Part shown: positions 9,801 through 16,887 of the stretch, piece after piece | Position numbering within the stretch: the stretch's first letter is position 1 | How the letters are laid out: each line of letters begins with the position of its first letter | Translations under genes and position numbers: made by a program | Notes under the pieces: generated by a model | What the model was told of the DNA's origin: nothing | Seen by the model: only the letters and a program-made list of their open reading frames with translations | The model's database searches: none | Source: RGIG1995 sp045126815 | GTDB taxonomy: Bacteria; Bacillota; Clostridia; Oscillospirales; CAG-272 | Assembly (NCBI GenBank): GCA_045126815.1 | Contig: JBGVPD010000045.1 | Location: 1-19,402, forward strand | DNA length: 19,402 bases | Reading direction: 5' to 3'

Positions 9801-10392
9801 AATGTATTCAAAACCGAAATTTTTGTCCGATGAAGAAAACAAGGCGACAGGGGCAGAAAAGGGGACTGCAAACCACGTTTTTATGCAGTTTTGTGATTTT
9901 GAAAACGTAGAAAAGAACGGTGTTGAAAAAGAACTCGAAAGGTTGTTTGAAAAAGGCTTTATTGACAAGAGAAATGCATCTTTGGTAAATGTTTGCAGCA
10001 TTAAGAAGTTCTTTGAAAACGATCTTTACAGCTCTTTAAAGAAAGCTAAAAACATTTGGCGCGAAAGAAGGTTTAACATTAAACTTCCCGCGGTGAAGTT
10101 TACCCAAGATGCCGATATGAAGAATGTGCTTCAGAATGAAAGCGTATTGGTGCAGGGTGTTATCGACTTGTTGTTTGTTGATAATGACGGTAAATACGTT
10201 TTAGTCGATTACAAGACCGACTGGTTTAATGATAAGGACATAGAGAGCGGAAATGCAGAAAAGATATTGATAGAACGTCATAAGATGCAGTTAACTTATT
10301 ATGCAGAGGCTTGTAAGATACTGTTTGGAAAAGAGATAGACAGTATAATTATCTATTCGTTTGCTCTTGGCAAGTGTATAAAAATAAAATAA
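6844..10392 (+). CDS. addA: AddA subunit of the AddAB helicase-nuclease
   Basis: AddA is the motor and second nuclease subunit of AddAB, a UvrD/RecB-type helicase working on DNA ends. All superfamily 1 motifs are visible in the 1182-residue product: the Q-motif LTPAQQKAI, Walker A AAAGSGKT (Lys32), VTFTKAAATEL, TIHSFC, Walker B IDEYQD (Asp408, Glu409), GDIKQSIYGFRG, NNFRSD, TVHNSKGLEF and YVALTRAKKRL. The C-terminal nuclease is complete: His1011 (TANHVF), Asp1108 (GVIDLL), Asp1122 and Lys1124 (VDYKTD). Start choice: GGAGG at 6833-6837 touches the ATG at 6838 but is 6 bases from the ATG at 6844, so 6844 is preferred; the longer form would add only MK. The start lies inside the end of addB. A strong terminator follows directly after the stop. 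Confidence 0.96.
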   Translation: MSSKFKLTPAQQKAIDLRDHTMLVSAAAGSGKTAVLTKRIIKLITDSDNPTDVSELLVVTFTKAAATELKERISAAIYDALKADPTNKHLSNQLLKLGKAKICTIHSFCADLVKSNFQVLGLSANLRIADETEARLIQNNVSNELIDSFYGGLYLDKVSDFADFTENFLSAKKDDSLPDIFSNIYNRLRAYPVGIDLLKKCANELEGKIYDNILDTKWGMKIKEYIRRTYTDLLDKYDAACSYFESDEVFAKSYLPAFEADRRICFEILQTLEKNMYNELYTCFNNQAKAKLGNVKKELQNEKTDAFKKIRETLWKSTTIRLAPKLFSFSEESVKEQLKKTAEVCRNMYGFLEVFDFTYKKEKKDKGLLDYNDLENYAIKLLYKDNTCEEITDLAQSIKAKYKYIFIDEYQDVNELQDKIFCAVSTPTNRFMVGDIKQSIYGFRGSEPELFSNYRTNFPICSPDEDECPTSDGVTLYLSNNFRSDRTVIDFSNAVFEVLFNNNSGKAPYTEGDRLVCSKLYAEDEQDYNVRLCFMEDDEEVKGYVREAEFVADEIEKLIKEGTEPSDIAILFRYRNNSVFFEEALKKRGIESFNQVDKDFFENDAVLLMLCLLNAVDNPSRDIYLAGVLKSPIFGFDMTDITKIRRYERQGSLYDALKKYEKETEDKKCAYFLEKLKQWRKYAEGCPVDKFVRYIYNETHILELLSGKKKDRDIERQSNLLLLYEYARSFENGSFKGLYNFILYLNDMIEKQIHLPCARLTSEGKGVVNIMTVHNSKGLEFNTVFFSGTSCKFNRMDERNSYILHKDYGLTLKLRDKSSFGKYNTYPRIAAEIAIREDDTDEEIRALYVALTRAKKRLIVTSCIKKAKEVIERISSEETKVSHNALLNVSNVIELLLYGILKSDYKEYSIEYISPCRNEEESEKTIDEYNFNEQLIDMYEKQLEEKFSYEYPYKELTVLPSKLAVSKLYPGVLDEYTKEIETSAPSMYSKPKFLSDEENKATGAEKGTANHVFMQFCDFENVEKNGVEKELERLFEKGFIDKRNASLVNVCSIKKFFENDLYSSLKKAKNIWRERRFNIKLPAVKFTQDADMKNVLQNESVLVQGVIDLLFVDNDGKYVLVDYKTDWFNDKDIESGNAEKILIERHKMQLTYYAEACKILFGKEIDSIIIYSFALGKCIKIK

Positions 10393-10395
10393 AAG

Positions 10396-10436
10396 AAAAC
10401 CACCCGATATATATAAAATCATATAGGGTGGTTTTT
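10396..10436. terminator. Bidirectional terminator between addA and the convergent ABC gene
   Basis: AAAACCACCC (10396-10405) pairs with GGGTGG plus the T run at 10426-10436, and the stem can extend inward through AT pairs with one mismatch. On the plus strand the stem is followed by TTTTT. On the minus strand it is followed by TTTTCTTTTATTTTA. It lies just after the addA stop and 13 bases past the end of the minus-strand gene, so it can end transcription from both sides. Confidence 0.85.
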
Positions 10437-10448
10437 GTGTTGTAATTT

Positions 10449-13448
10449 TTATTCTGTTCTTAATGCAACGACGGGATCTTTCTTTGCTGCGCTTCTTGAG
10501 GGGATAATACCCGAGATAAGCGTCAAGCAAACACTTATCAAAATAAGAATAATTGCTGCATTGATAGGAAGTATGGCTTTGAGGTTTGCAATACCCGTTA
10601 GGTGATTAAGAATAATGTTGATGGGAATACAAAGCAGATAGGTTACCAAAATACCGAGTAATCCTGACGTAAATCCGACAATTACGGTCTCTGCATTGAA
10701 CAATCCCGAAACATCCTTCTTTGAAGCGCCGATAGCGCGAAGAATGCCGATCTCTTTCGTTCTTTCCTGAACGGAGATGAGTGTAATAACGCCGATCATA
10801 ATCGAGGAAACTATAAGTGAAATCGCAACAAATGCTATCAACACGTAAGTAATAGCGTCGAGTATTGTAGTGATTGACGACATCATTATACCAAGGTAAT
10901 CCGTATAAGTGATCTTTTTAAGTTCATCGGTAGATTTGTTGTATTTGTCGATGAATTCAACTATAAGATCTTTGTTTTCAAATGAGGAGGCATAAAGATT
11001 AATTGCCGACGGGGAGTTGAGATCCATATATCCCATACTTATAAGATTGTTTTCGTAAGTTGATTCTGAGAACTTCATCGTCTCATCATAGAATTTTGCA
11101 CACATTTCTGTTGTGTATGACGCAAGAGACATATCGAGAGCAGTTGCCAATTCTTCGGGAGACATAGTTGAAAGTTTTGCAGCAGTTTCAGAAGCATACT
11201 TTGCTTTTAGCTGTTCTGTCAACATGAGTGTAAAATAACCGTTAAGTTCTTCGTCGGACATAACAGAGAGAGATTCTGCAATCTTTTCTTCGGTCACACC
11301 CATATTCATGCTCATAGCTTGTGTGATTGCTTTTTCAATATCTGCTCTTGTAAGGGTAGATAGGGTAGCAGCTATTTGCTGGGCCAAAAATTCTTCAGGC
11401 GGAATACTGCTTATTTCAATAAATTTTGCAGCTTTTGAAGCGGTGTCAAGCTGAGAAATGTATTCGCGGAAGAGTTGTTCTTTTTCTGCATCTGAGAGGT
11501 TTCCTGTTGAGGAATCGAAGGGAAGTCCCGTTATAACGTCTGTATTGGGGTTGCTAAGCTGCGCGTTAACAATAGGAGAGCTTTCTGATTTTTCAATCAA
11601 ATATTTTGTGAGGGCGTTTGTGTAGCAAATACTGCCCTTGAGCATAGTAGTGTCGGCATCTTCTCTGGGTTTAATGATACCTGTGACTTTGAGAGGAATG
11701 GCGTTATTATATAAATATCTAACTCCCGCCTCTGTAGCGCGAAGATCAGAGTAGAGTCCTGTATTTTCATCGTAGTTAAAGCAATCTGCGTTGAGTACTG
11801 CTTTATAAGTTCTGTTGCAGATATCTTCGTACGACCACTTGACAGTTTCTTTTTCGTTTAAGGCAGCGCCGTTTAACGCCGCGTTTGCAAGATTATCAAT
11901 GTCGTCGGCTGAAAGGAGACCTAAAGAATAGAGTGTAACGTCGTCAAGTTCGTTGTTTTTGTCAAGAACAAGAACGATTTCGTTATATTCCTTCGGCCAA
12001 TCTCCGTATGTTACTTCGTACTGGTCTTTAAGAAGAGGGTTAACGGGATAGCCGTCTTTCGCGGGGAGAAGTTCTTGCCAGAGCGTTTTATTCATAGTAC
12101 CCATAGAGGAGAACGAAGACATACTACCCATAGGGGACATATTAGACATAGCCGACATATCTATCTTCATATATTTTAAGATCAGATTGTTAAGTATTTC
12201 TTCAAGATCTGAACGCAAAATTACTCCATCAACCGTTTCGGTATAGATCTGCAGATCCAAATCGTAGGAATACTGTACACCGTTGACCGCTTTATCAAAC
12301 TCTTCGTCTTTTTTGAGCTGTTCTTCAAGGAAGGTTTTAAATGCTTTAAGGTCGTTTTTGGTTTCCTGAATATTGTTGACCGCGTTTATCATATCATAGA
12401 GCGCGGCTTTTTTGTAAACAGCATCAAATTCGTGAGAGTTATCCTCGTTTGCAAGGTCCATAAATGCGTTGATAAGAGAAGACATCTCGATAGTGGAAGC
12501 TTCAAGTGTAAGAGGATAAGCCGTAAGAGTATCTTCCTGTACGTCATTAATAAAGGTGGTAGTACCTTGAGATACTGCAAGAATCAAAGCGATACCTATA
12601 ATACCAATACTTCCTGCAAAAGAGGTAAGAACGGTTCTGCCTTTTTTGGTGAACAAGTTTTTGAGAGAGAGGCCGAACGATGTGAAGAAAGACATAGATG
12701 GTTTTTTCATTTTGCTTTCTTCTTCGAGACGTACCTTTGCCAATTGTTTTTGTTCTTTGATATCTTCGTCTGTTAAGGGATTAGAGTCACCTGTTATTTC
12801 GCCGTCAAGCATATTTATAATTCTCGTGGAATATTTATTTGCAAGGTCAGGGTTATGCGTAACCATAATTACAAGTTTGTTCTTTGAAATTTCTTTCAAA
12901 ATATCCATAACCTGAACACTTGTTTCCGTATCAAGAGCACCGGTGGGTTCATCGGCAAGAATTATATCGGGGTTGTTTACAAGTGCGCGTGCAATAGCAA
13001 CTCTTTGCATTTGTCCACCCGACATTTCCGAGGGAAGCTTTTTGAATTGACCGTCAAGTCCCACGTCGATAAGAGCCTTTTTAGCACGGGCGCGTCTTTC
13101 TGATTTTGATACACCTGAGAGAGTGAGGGCTAGTTCAACGTTTTGAAGAACGGATTGGTGGGGAATAAGGTTATAGCTCTGGAAAACAAAACCGATCGAA
13201 TGGTTTCTGTACGTGTCCCAATCCCTGTCTTTAAAAGATTTGGTTGAACGTCCGTTGATAAACAGATCTCCCGAGTTATATTTATCGAGACCGCCTATGA
13301 TGTTAAGCATTGTTGTTTTACCGCATCCTGAGGGTCCAAGGATAGAAACAAATTCTGCATTTCTAAAAGTAAGATCAATACCTTTCAGGGCATGAACGGT
13401 GTTGTCACCGGCAGAATAATCTTTTTTTATTTTCTTTAATTCAAGCAT
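10449..13448 (-). CDS. ABC transporter with fused ATPase and FtsX/MacB-type permease, 999 residues
   Basis: The N-terminal 230 residues are a LolD/MacB-type ATPase with Walker A GPSGCGKTT (Lys44), Q-loop Gln90, signature MSGGQMQR (142-149), Walker B ILADEP (Asp166, Glu167) and H-loop His198. A linker leads to a first membrane helix (about 272-292, SIGIIGIALILAV). A very large, probably extracellular segment of roughly 530 residues follows. The C-terminus has three membrane helices and the FtsX signature EIGILRAIGASKKDV, and ends PSRSAAKKDPVVALRTE. This type VII (mechanotransmission) design moves peptides, lipids or drugs at the envelope rather than by a classical channel; the substrate here is unknown. 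The ectodomain has a Met/Ser-rich run (12093-12158) and repeated helical motifs. No two-component system or separate permease is adjacent. AAAGGG lies about 12 bases before the ATG. Confidence 0.9.
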   Translation of the reverse strand: MLELKKIKKDYSAGDNTVHALKGIDLTFRNAEFVSILGPSGCGKTTMLNIIGGLDKYNSGDLFINGRSTKSFKDRDWDTYRNHSIGFVFQSYNLIPHQSVLQNVELALTLSGVSKSERRARAKKALIDVGLDGQFKKLPSEMSGGQMQRVAIARALVNNPDIILADEPTGALDTETSVQVMDILKEISKNKLVIMVTHNPDLANKYSTRIINMLDGEITGDSNPLTDEDIKEQKQLAKVRLEEESKMKKPSMSFFTSFGLSLKNLFTKKGRTVLTSFAGSIGIIGIALILAVSQGTTTFINDVQEDTLTAYPLTLEASTIEMSSLINAFMDLANEDNSHEFDAVYKKAALYDMINAVNNIQETKNDLKAFKTFLEEQLKKDEEFDKAVNGVQYSYDLDLQIYTETVDGVILRSDLEEILNNLILKYMKIDMSAMSNMSPMGSMSSFSSMGTMNKTLWQELLPAKDGYPVNPLLKDQYEVTYGDWPKEYNEIVLVLDKNNELDDVTLYSLGLLSADDIDNLANAALNGAALNEKETVKWSYEDICNRTYKAVLNADCFNYDENTGLYSDLRATEAGVRYLYNNAIPLKVTGIIKPREDADTTMLKGSICYTNALTKYLIEKSESSPIVNAQLSNPNTDVITGLPFDSSTGNLSDAEKEQLFREYISQLDTASKAAKFIEISSIPPEEFLAQQIAATLSTLTRADIEKAITQAMSMNMGVTEEKIAESLSVMSDEELNGYFTLMLTEQLKAKYASETAAKLSTMSPEELATALDMSLASYTTEMCAKFYDETMKFSESTYENNLISMGYMDLNSPSAINLYASSFENKDLIVEFIDKYNKSTDELKKITYTDYLGIMMSSITTILDAITYVLIAFVAISLIVSSIMIGVITLISVQERTKEIGILRAIGASKKDVSGLFNAETVIVGFTSGLLGILVTYLLCIPINIILNHLTGIANLKAILPINAAIILILISVCLTLISGIIPSRSAAKKDPVVALRTE

Positions 13449-13498
13449 TATATTTTATACCCTTTCTGTTAATACTTGTTGATGAGCGCAGGTTTATA

Positions 13499-13510
13499 TA
13501 TGTATACATA
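13499..13510. promoter_or_regulatory. Perfect 12-bp palindrome, candidate operator
   Basis: TATGTATACATA reads the same on both strands. It overlaps the -10 box and the predicted start point of the minus-strand ABC gene promoter, a position where a bound dimeric repressor would block transcription. No matching regulator can be named. The region is AT-rich, so chance is possible. Confidence 0.35.
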
Positions 13511-13535
13511 GTAGATGTTAACACAATAATGTAAA
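13508..13535 (-). promoter_or_regulatory. Likely promoter of the 999-residue ABC transporter gene
   Basis: On the minus strand TTTACA (13530-13535), a 16-base spacer and TACTAT (13508-13513) each match consensus at five of six positions. The predicted start near 13501 gives a leader of about 50 bases. A perfect TATAAT also occurs farther upstream (13539-13544, minus strand) but has a poor -35 box. The 201 bases between the ABC gene and pgsA hold this promoter and the pgsA promoter; I see no gene in them. Confidence 0.5.
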
Positions 13536-13598
13536 CTCATTATAAACATTTCTTTATAATTTTAAAAAGACAAATAATAAATTTGTAAATAAAATCAC

Positions 13599-13627
13599 TT
13601 GTATTGTTCATAAAACAGGTGTATAAT
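13599..13627 (+). promoter_or_regulatory. Promoter of pgsA and the following gene
   Basis: TTGTAT at 13599-13604, a 17-base spacer and a perfect TATAAT at 13622-13627. The predicted start is near 13634, only about 16 bases before the first ATG of pgsA. That short leader is one argument for the alternative downstream start at 13686. Confidence 0.65.
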
Positions 13628-13649
13628 ATATGGAAACAAGGGCGGAAGA

Positions 13650-14285
13650 ATGATGATAAATTATATGAAAAGGGGAGTTGGCGTTTTGGGTAAGAAATTC
13701 AGTGATAGTTTCAAAGATGACGGTAAGATAAAAGTGTTTACCATACCTAATATAATGTCAATGTTCAGAATATGTTTGATACCGCTTTTTATCTATTTTT
13801 ATTTATCCGAACATGATTATAAGGCGTTCTTTATACTTGTTATATCCGGACTTACTGATGTGGTTGACGGATTCATCGCACGTCGCTTCAATATGGTGAG
13901 CGCCGTTGGAAAGGCGCTTGATCCTATATCTGATAAAATGACACAGGTAGCTATGTTATACTGTTTGTTGAACAGATTTGCAGCTATGTGGATACCGTTT
14001 TTGTTTATGATAATAAAAGAGTTATCCTCGGCAGTTATGGCGTTTATAGCGATAAAGACAACCGGAGAAGTGCATGGAGCAGACTGGCACGGAAAGCTAA
14101 CTACGGTAAGTTTGTATACGATGATGTCTTTGCATATATTGTGGCCCAATATGCCGCCGGTTTTGTCGAATTTGCTGGTCGGTATTTGTGTGGTTATTAT
14201 GGTTAATTCAATGGTATTGTACAGTATCCGCAGTATTAGAATGGCAAGAAGCGGAAACACAAATAAAAAGGAACAAGCTGTATGA
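13650..14285 (+). CDS. pgsA: CDP-diacylglycerol-glycerol-3-phosphate 3-phosphatidyltransferase
   Basis: PgsA joins CDP-diacylglycerol and glycerol 3-phosphate to make phosphatidylglycerophosphate, the precursor of phosphatidylglycerol and cardiolipin, in the cytoplasmic membrane. The CDP-alcohol phosphotransferase signature is complete: Asp70, Asp73, Gly74, Ala77, Arg78, Gly87, Asp91 and Asp95 (DVVDGFIAR through ALDPISD). FTIPNIMSMFRICLIPLF before it and several later hydrophobic helices fit the family. The exact product (PgsA rather than another CDP-alcohol transferase) rests on overall resemblance. The start is uncertain. The ATG at 13650 has only a weak GGGCGG site, while a TTG at 13686 has AGGGGAG (13671-13677) 8 bases upstream and would give a more typical N-terminus. 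The stop overlaps the next start as ATGA. Confidence 0.88.
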   Translation: MMINYMKRGVGVLGKKFSDSFKDDGKIKVFTIPNIMSMFRICLIPLFIYFYLSEHDYKAFFILVISGLTDVVDGFIARRFNMVSAVGKALDPISDKMTQVAMLYCLLNRFAAMWIPFLFMIIKELSSAVMAFIAIKTTGEVHGADWHGKLTTVSLYTMMSLHILWPNMPPVLSNLLVGICVVIMVNSMVLYSIRSIRMARSGNTNKKEQAV

Positions 14286-14965
14286 ATAAATTTTTAAAAT
14301 GGTTTGACAACTACTGGTACCACTATAAATGGCATACGATCGTGGGCGCTTTTGTAGCTGTATTTCTTGTAATTGTGATCGGGCAAATGGCGAGTAAAGA
14401 AAAGGTTGACGTATACATAATGTATGCAGGACCTAAGTCGTTTACGCCGGCAGCGATACATGAAATAGAAGATGCATTTGAAGATATTATGCCTGATTTA
14501 AACGGTGATGGAAAAAAGATAGTCCAGTTTACCGATATTATGTATCTTACTGATAAAAAGATTGAAGAATATAAGGCACAAGCAGAGGCAGAAAGTGAAG
14601 AATATAAGCCTAATATGGAATATATACAAGAGATGCGCGAGAAGTATAAACTTCAACTTGCCGCAGGCGATGCATATCTTTTGTTGTTAGATCCTGAGGT
14701 TTACAAGGCAGATTATAGTTCGGGTATGTTTAATAAGCTTGAAAAAATAGGTGTAAGTGCTGATAAAGCTTATGATGACACGGCAATAAGATTTAAGGAA
14801 ACAGATTTTGGAAGTTACGTATCGGTATTTGAAGCATTTCCTGATGACACGTTGATGTGTTTTAAGGTTATGAACGTTACCGAAAAGGCAAGAGGCAAAA
14901 AAGAGCAGATCAAGTTTGATAATCAGCTTACTATGTTTAAGAAAATAGTTGATTTTAAATATTAA
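14282..14965 (+). CDS. Unknown single-pass membrane protein coupled to pgsA
   Basis: I do not recognise a named family with confidence. The 227-residue product has an aromatic, basic N-terminus (WFDNYWYHYKWH), one hydrophobic helix at about residues 19-37 (TIVGAFVAVFLVIVIGQMA), and then about 190 mostly polar, charged residues, probably outside the cell. The pattern after the helix (KVDVYIMYAGP, later LAAGDAYLLLLDPEVY) loosely recalls alpha/beta binding domains, but no catalytic motif is visible. The N-terminal helix style is familiar from uncharacterised Clostridia membrane proteins. ATG 14282 overlaps the pgsA stop (ATGA), with AAGGA 9 bases upstream, so it is translationally coupled to pgsA and ends at a strong terminator. 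A role linked to membrane lipids or the envelope is inferred from position only. Confidence 0.8.
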   Translation: MNKFLKWFDNYWYHYKWHTIVGAFVAVFLVIVIGQMASKEKVDVYIMYAGPKSFTPAAIHEIEDAFEDIMPDLNGDGKKIVQFTDIMYLTDKKIEEYKAQAEAESEEYKPNMEYIQEMREKYKLQLAAGDAYLLLLDPEVYKADYSSGMFNKLEKIGVSADKAYDDTAIRFKETDFGSYVSVFEAFPDDTLMCFKVMNVTEKARGKKEQIKFDNQLTMFKKIVDFKY

Positions 14966-14970
14966 AAAGT

Positions 14971-15013
14971 ATAATCCCCGTTTTAGTACAAATCTAAAAC
15001 GGGGATTATTTTT
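14971..15013. terminator. Strong terminator with a perfect 16-bp stem
   Basis: ATAATCCCCGTTTTAG (14971-14986) pairs without mismatch with 14994-15009 around a 7-base loop, followed by TTTTT to 15013. It lies five bases after the stop of the preceding plus-strand gene. The convergent DUF1540 gene ends at 15052, and on the minus strand the stem is followed by ACTTTTT, so it may serve both. Confidence 0.9.
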
Positions 15014-15051
15014 GCTTTGTGATCCTGTTTTAAAAATAAAGGTTAAAATAA

Positions 15052-15246
15052 TCAGCCTTGAGATTTAAGAACGAAAGAGTCACAGTTTGTACATCTTACT
15101 TCGGTAGGATTGCTTTCGTGGGTGCCGACCTTGATTTTATCAAGAGCGCAGTAATTTTCTGTTTGGCTGTGGTTTGCACAGCTTGTAACCGTACATTCGA
15201 TACATCTGTTCTTGTTTGAAGTATCGCAACAATGATTGTTATTCAT
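15052..15246 (-). CDS. Small cysteine-rich DUF1540 protein
   Basis: The 64-residue product contains one DUF1540 domain, recognised by CIECTVTSCANH, the central NYCALDKIKV and the ending TEVRCTNCDSF. It has eight cysteines (6, 7, 15, 18, 23, 33, 52, 55). The spacing suggests metal binding or a disulfide-bonded mini-fold; the function of the family is not known to me. The start is secure: AGGAGG sits 9 bases before the ATG on the minus strand. A terminator (15324-15348) separates it from the upstream kinase gene, so it should have its own promoter. CTTACA at 15294-15299 and TAATAT at 15273-15278 with a short 15-base spacer is a weak candidate. DUF1540 genes are common in spore-forming Clostridia, which is why a link to sporulation is possible but unproven. 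Confidence 0.85.
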   Translation of the reverse strand: MNNNHCCDTSNKNRCIECTVTSCANHSQTENYCALDKIKVGTHESNPTEVRCTNCDSFVLKSQG

Positions 15247-15320
15247 AATCTATATCCTCCTTGTGTGGTACGATATTATTATGATAAAAAAATTGTAAGA
15301 TTAAACGTGGAAAAATATGT

Positions 15321-15348
15321 AAAAAAAGCCGCCAAATTGGCGGCTTTT
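15321..15348 (-). terminator. Terminator of the FGGY kinase gene
   Basis: GCCGCC (15328-15333) pairs with GGCGGC (15339-15344) around AAATT, and the stem extends by A-T pairs on both sides. On the minus strand it is followed by TTTTTTT (15321-15327), about 10 bases after the kinase stop. Confidence 0.85.
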
Positions 15349-15358
15349 ATGATTTTTA

Positions 15359-16849
15359 TTAAAGGTAAAGGAGTGCTGAACGAACCTTCTTGTATTTTTC
15401 GTATTTTTCAGCGTAAATGTCAGCGAATTTGTCTTCGGGATATACCGTTTCGCCGTAAACGACAAATTTTTCAGACGCTTCTGCAAGATCTTTGTATTTG
15501 CCGAGGGTAACAGCCGCTAACATAGCGCAACCCGCTGCACCTGCTTCGTCCGTAACGAGAGGAGTGATGGGGCGTCTTAAAATATCAGATTTAATTCTGA
15601 GCCAAATGGGAGACGTAGCGCCGCCACCCGTTGCTTTAAGGTTATCAACTCTGATGCCGAATTTTTCGAGGGTTTCAAGGTTGTATGCCATTTCAAACGT
15701 CAAACCTTCCATAAAGCCTCTGTAAATATCGGGAAGTCCTTTTGCCATATCAAGACCTGTAATAGTACCTTTTGCGTTAGCAACGAGGTCGGGAGTACCG
15801 CCCGCACCCATAAAGTGAGGTACAACTATAACAGATGAAGGAGAAGTAGCGCAGTTTTCGTCGAGGATACGGTAAACCGAAACACCTCTTTGTGCCGCTT
15901 CGGGTTTAAGGTTAGATGCAAAGCAGTCTCTGAACCATTTTAATGAAACACCGCCTGCAAAGTTAAATGCGTATGTAGCATAGAGATCTTCACCTGCAGG
16001 ATGGGGAACGCATACGAAGTTATTGTTTGTGAACTCTGTGTTTCTTACAATTCCTTTAAATACAGGAGTGATACATTCAACAGAACCTGTGCCGTCAACA
16101 GCTTCACCTTCACTAAGAACACCGGCACCCAAAGCTGCTGCAACCTGGTCGTGAGCAGAAATAACAACTTTAGTCGTTGCGGGGAGACCGAGTTCGTTTG
16201 CAAGAGAGGGAAGCATTTGTCCTACGACGCTTCCGCAAGGAACGGGTTCTGAGAAGAGGTCAGCCGAAAGTCCTGCGGCATCAAGTATTTCCTTGGAAAT
16301 ACAACGGTTTTCAACGTCAAACGTAAGAGAACGACAAGCAAGACTGTAGTTGATCTTTGCTTCGCCCGAAAGTTTAAATGCTATGTAATCGCCGATAAGT
16401 AAGAACTTCCAAACGTTGTTTCTGACGTTAGGAAGATTTTCCATAGACCAGATAACTTTGGGAAGAGAATACATAGCGTCGGGTTTGTCGCACGTAATAT
16501 TCATAATTTTATCTTTACCGAGAATGTTTACGAGTCTGTCGGTTTCAGCAAGACCGCGTTTGTCGGTATACATTATAATATCGGAAAGAGCATTACCATT
16601 TTTGTCAACCGGTACAAAAGATTCACCGAAAGACGTAATGGAAATAGCGCCAACGTCATTAGCGTTAATGTTTGCAGCGCAACCTTTGATAACTTCAAGA
16701 ACAGATGCAAACATCTCGTTGGGGTTCATATCAGCCTGACCTGCGCGAGTTGTATATTCCTTATAGCATTTGTAGATAAATTTTCCTTCTTCGGAAAATG
16801 CAACGCATTTACATCCGCTGCTGCCTACGTCAAGTCCTAAAAATATCAT
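15359..16849 (-). CDS. FGGY-family carbohydrate kinase, xylulokinase-like
   Basis: FGGY kinases phosphorylate sugars or polyols with ATP in the cytoplasm. The 496-residue product has the family length and both domains: the N-terminal phosphate loop GLDVGSSGCKC (5-15), the catalytic aspartate Asp234 in SAHDQVAAALGAG, the GTGS loop near 253-256, and the C-terminal nucleotide motif ATGGGATSPIWLRIKSDIL. The substrate motif that reads W-x-D-x-R in many xylulokinases and glycerol kinases is YTDKR here (94-98), keeping Asp and Arg but not Trp. Xylulose is the default guess, but the substrate is open because no isomerase, aldolase or sugar transporter is next to it. AGGAG lies 9 bases before the ATG. 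It appears to be a single-gene unit with its own promoter and terminator. Confidence 0.9.
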   Translation of the reverse strand: MIFLGLDVGSSGCKCVAFSEEGKFIYKCYKEYTTRAGQADMNPNEMFASVLEVIKGCAANINANDVGAISITSFGESFVPVDKNGNALSDIIMYTDKRGLAETDRLVNILGKDKIMNITCDKPDAMYSLPKVIWSMENLPNVRNNVWKFLLIGDYIAFKLSGEAKINYSLACRSLTFDVENRCISKEILDAAGLSADLFSEPVPCGSVVGQMLPSLANELGLPATTKVVISAHDQVAAALGAGVLSEGEAVDGTGSVECITPVFKGIVRNTEFTNNNFVCVPHPAGEDLYATYAFNFAGGVSLKWFRDCFASNLKPEAAQRGVSVYRILDENCATSPSSVIVVPHFMGAGGTPDLVANAKGTITGLDMAKGLPDIYRGFMEGLTFEMAYNLETLEKFGIRVDNLKATGGGATSPIWLRIKSDILRRPITPLVTDEAGAAGCAMLAAVTLGKYKDLAEASEKFVVYGETVYPEDKFADIYAEKYEKYKKVRSALLYL

Positions 16850-16887
16850 AAAAAAGTACTCCTAAAATTTAATTCAATATTTATTTA

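Noticed and set aside
12389..12915. Short open frames on both strands inside the 999-residue ABC gene
   Set aside because: They overlap a well-supported long gene and have no domain or translation signal of their own.
15232..15510. Plus-strand frame crossing the DUF1540 start, terminator and kinase end
   Set aside because: It spans a terminator hairpin and the ends of two supported minus-strand genes, and its translation resembles no protein.
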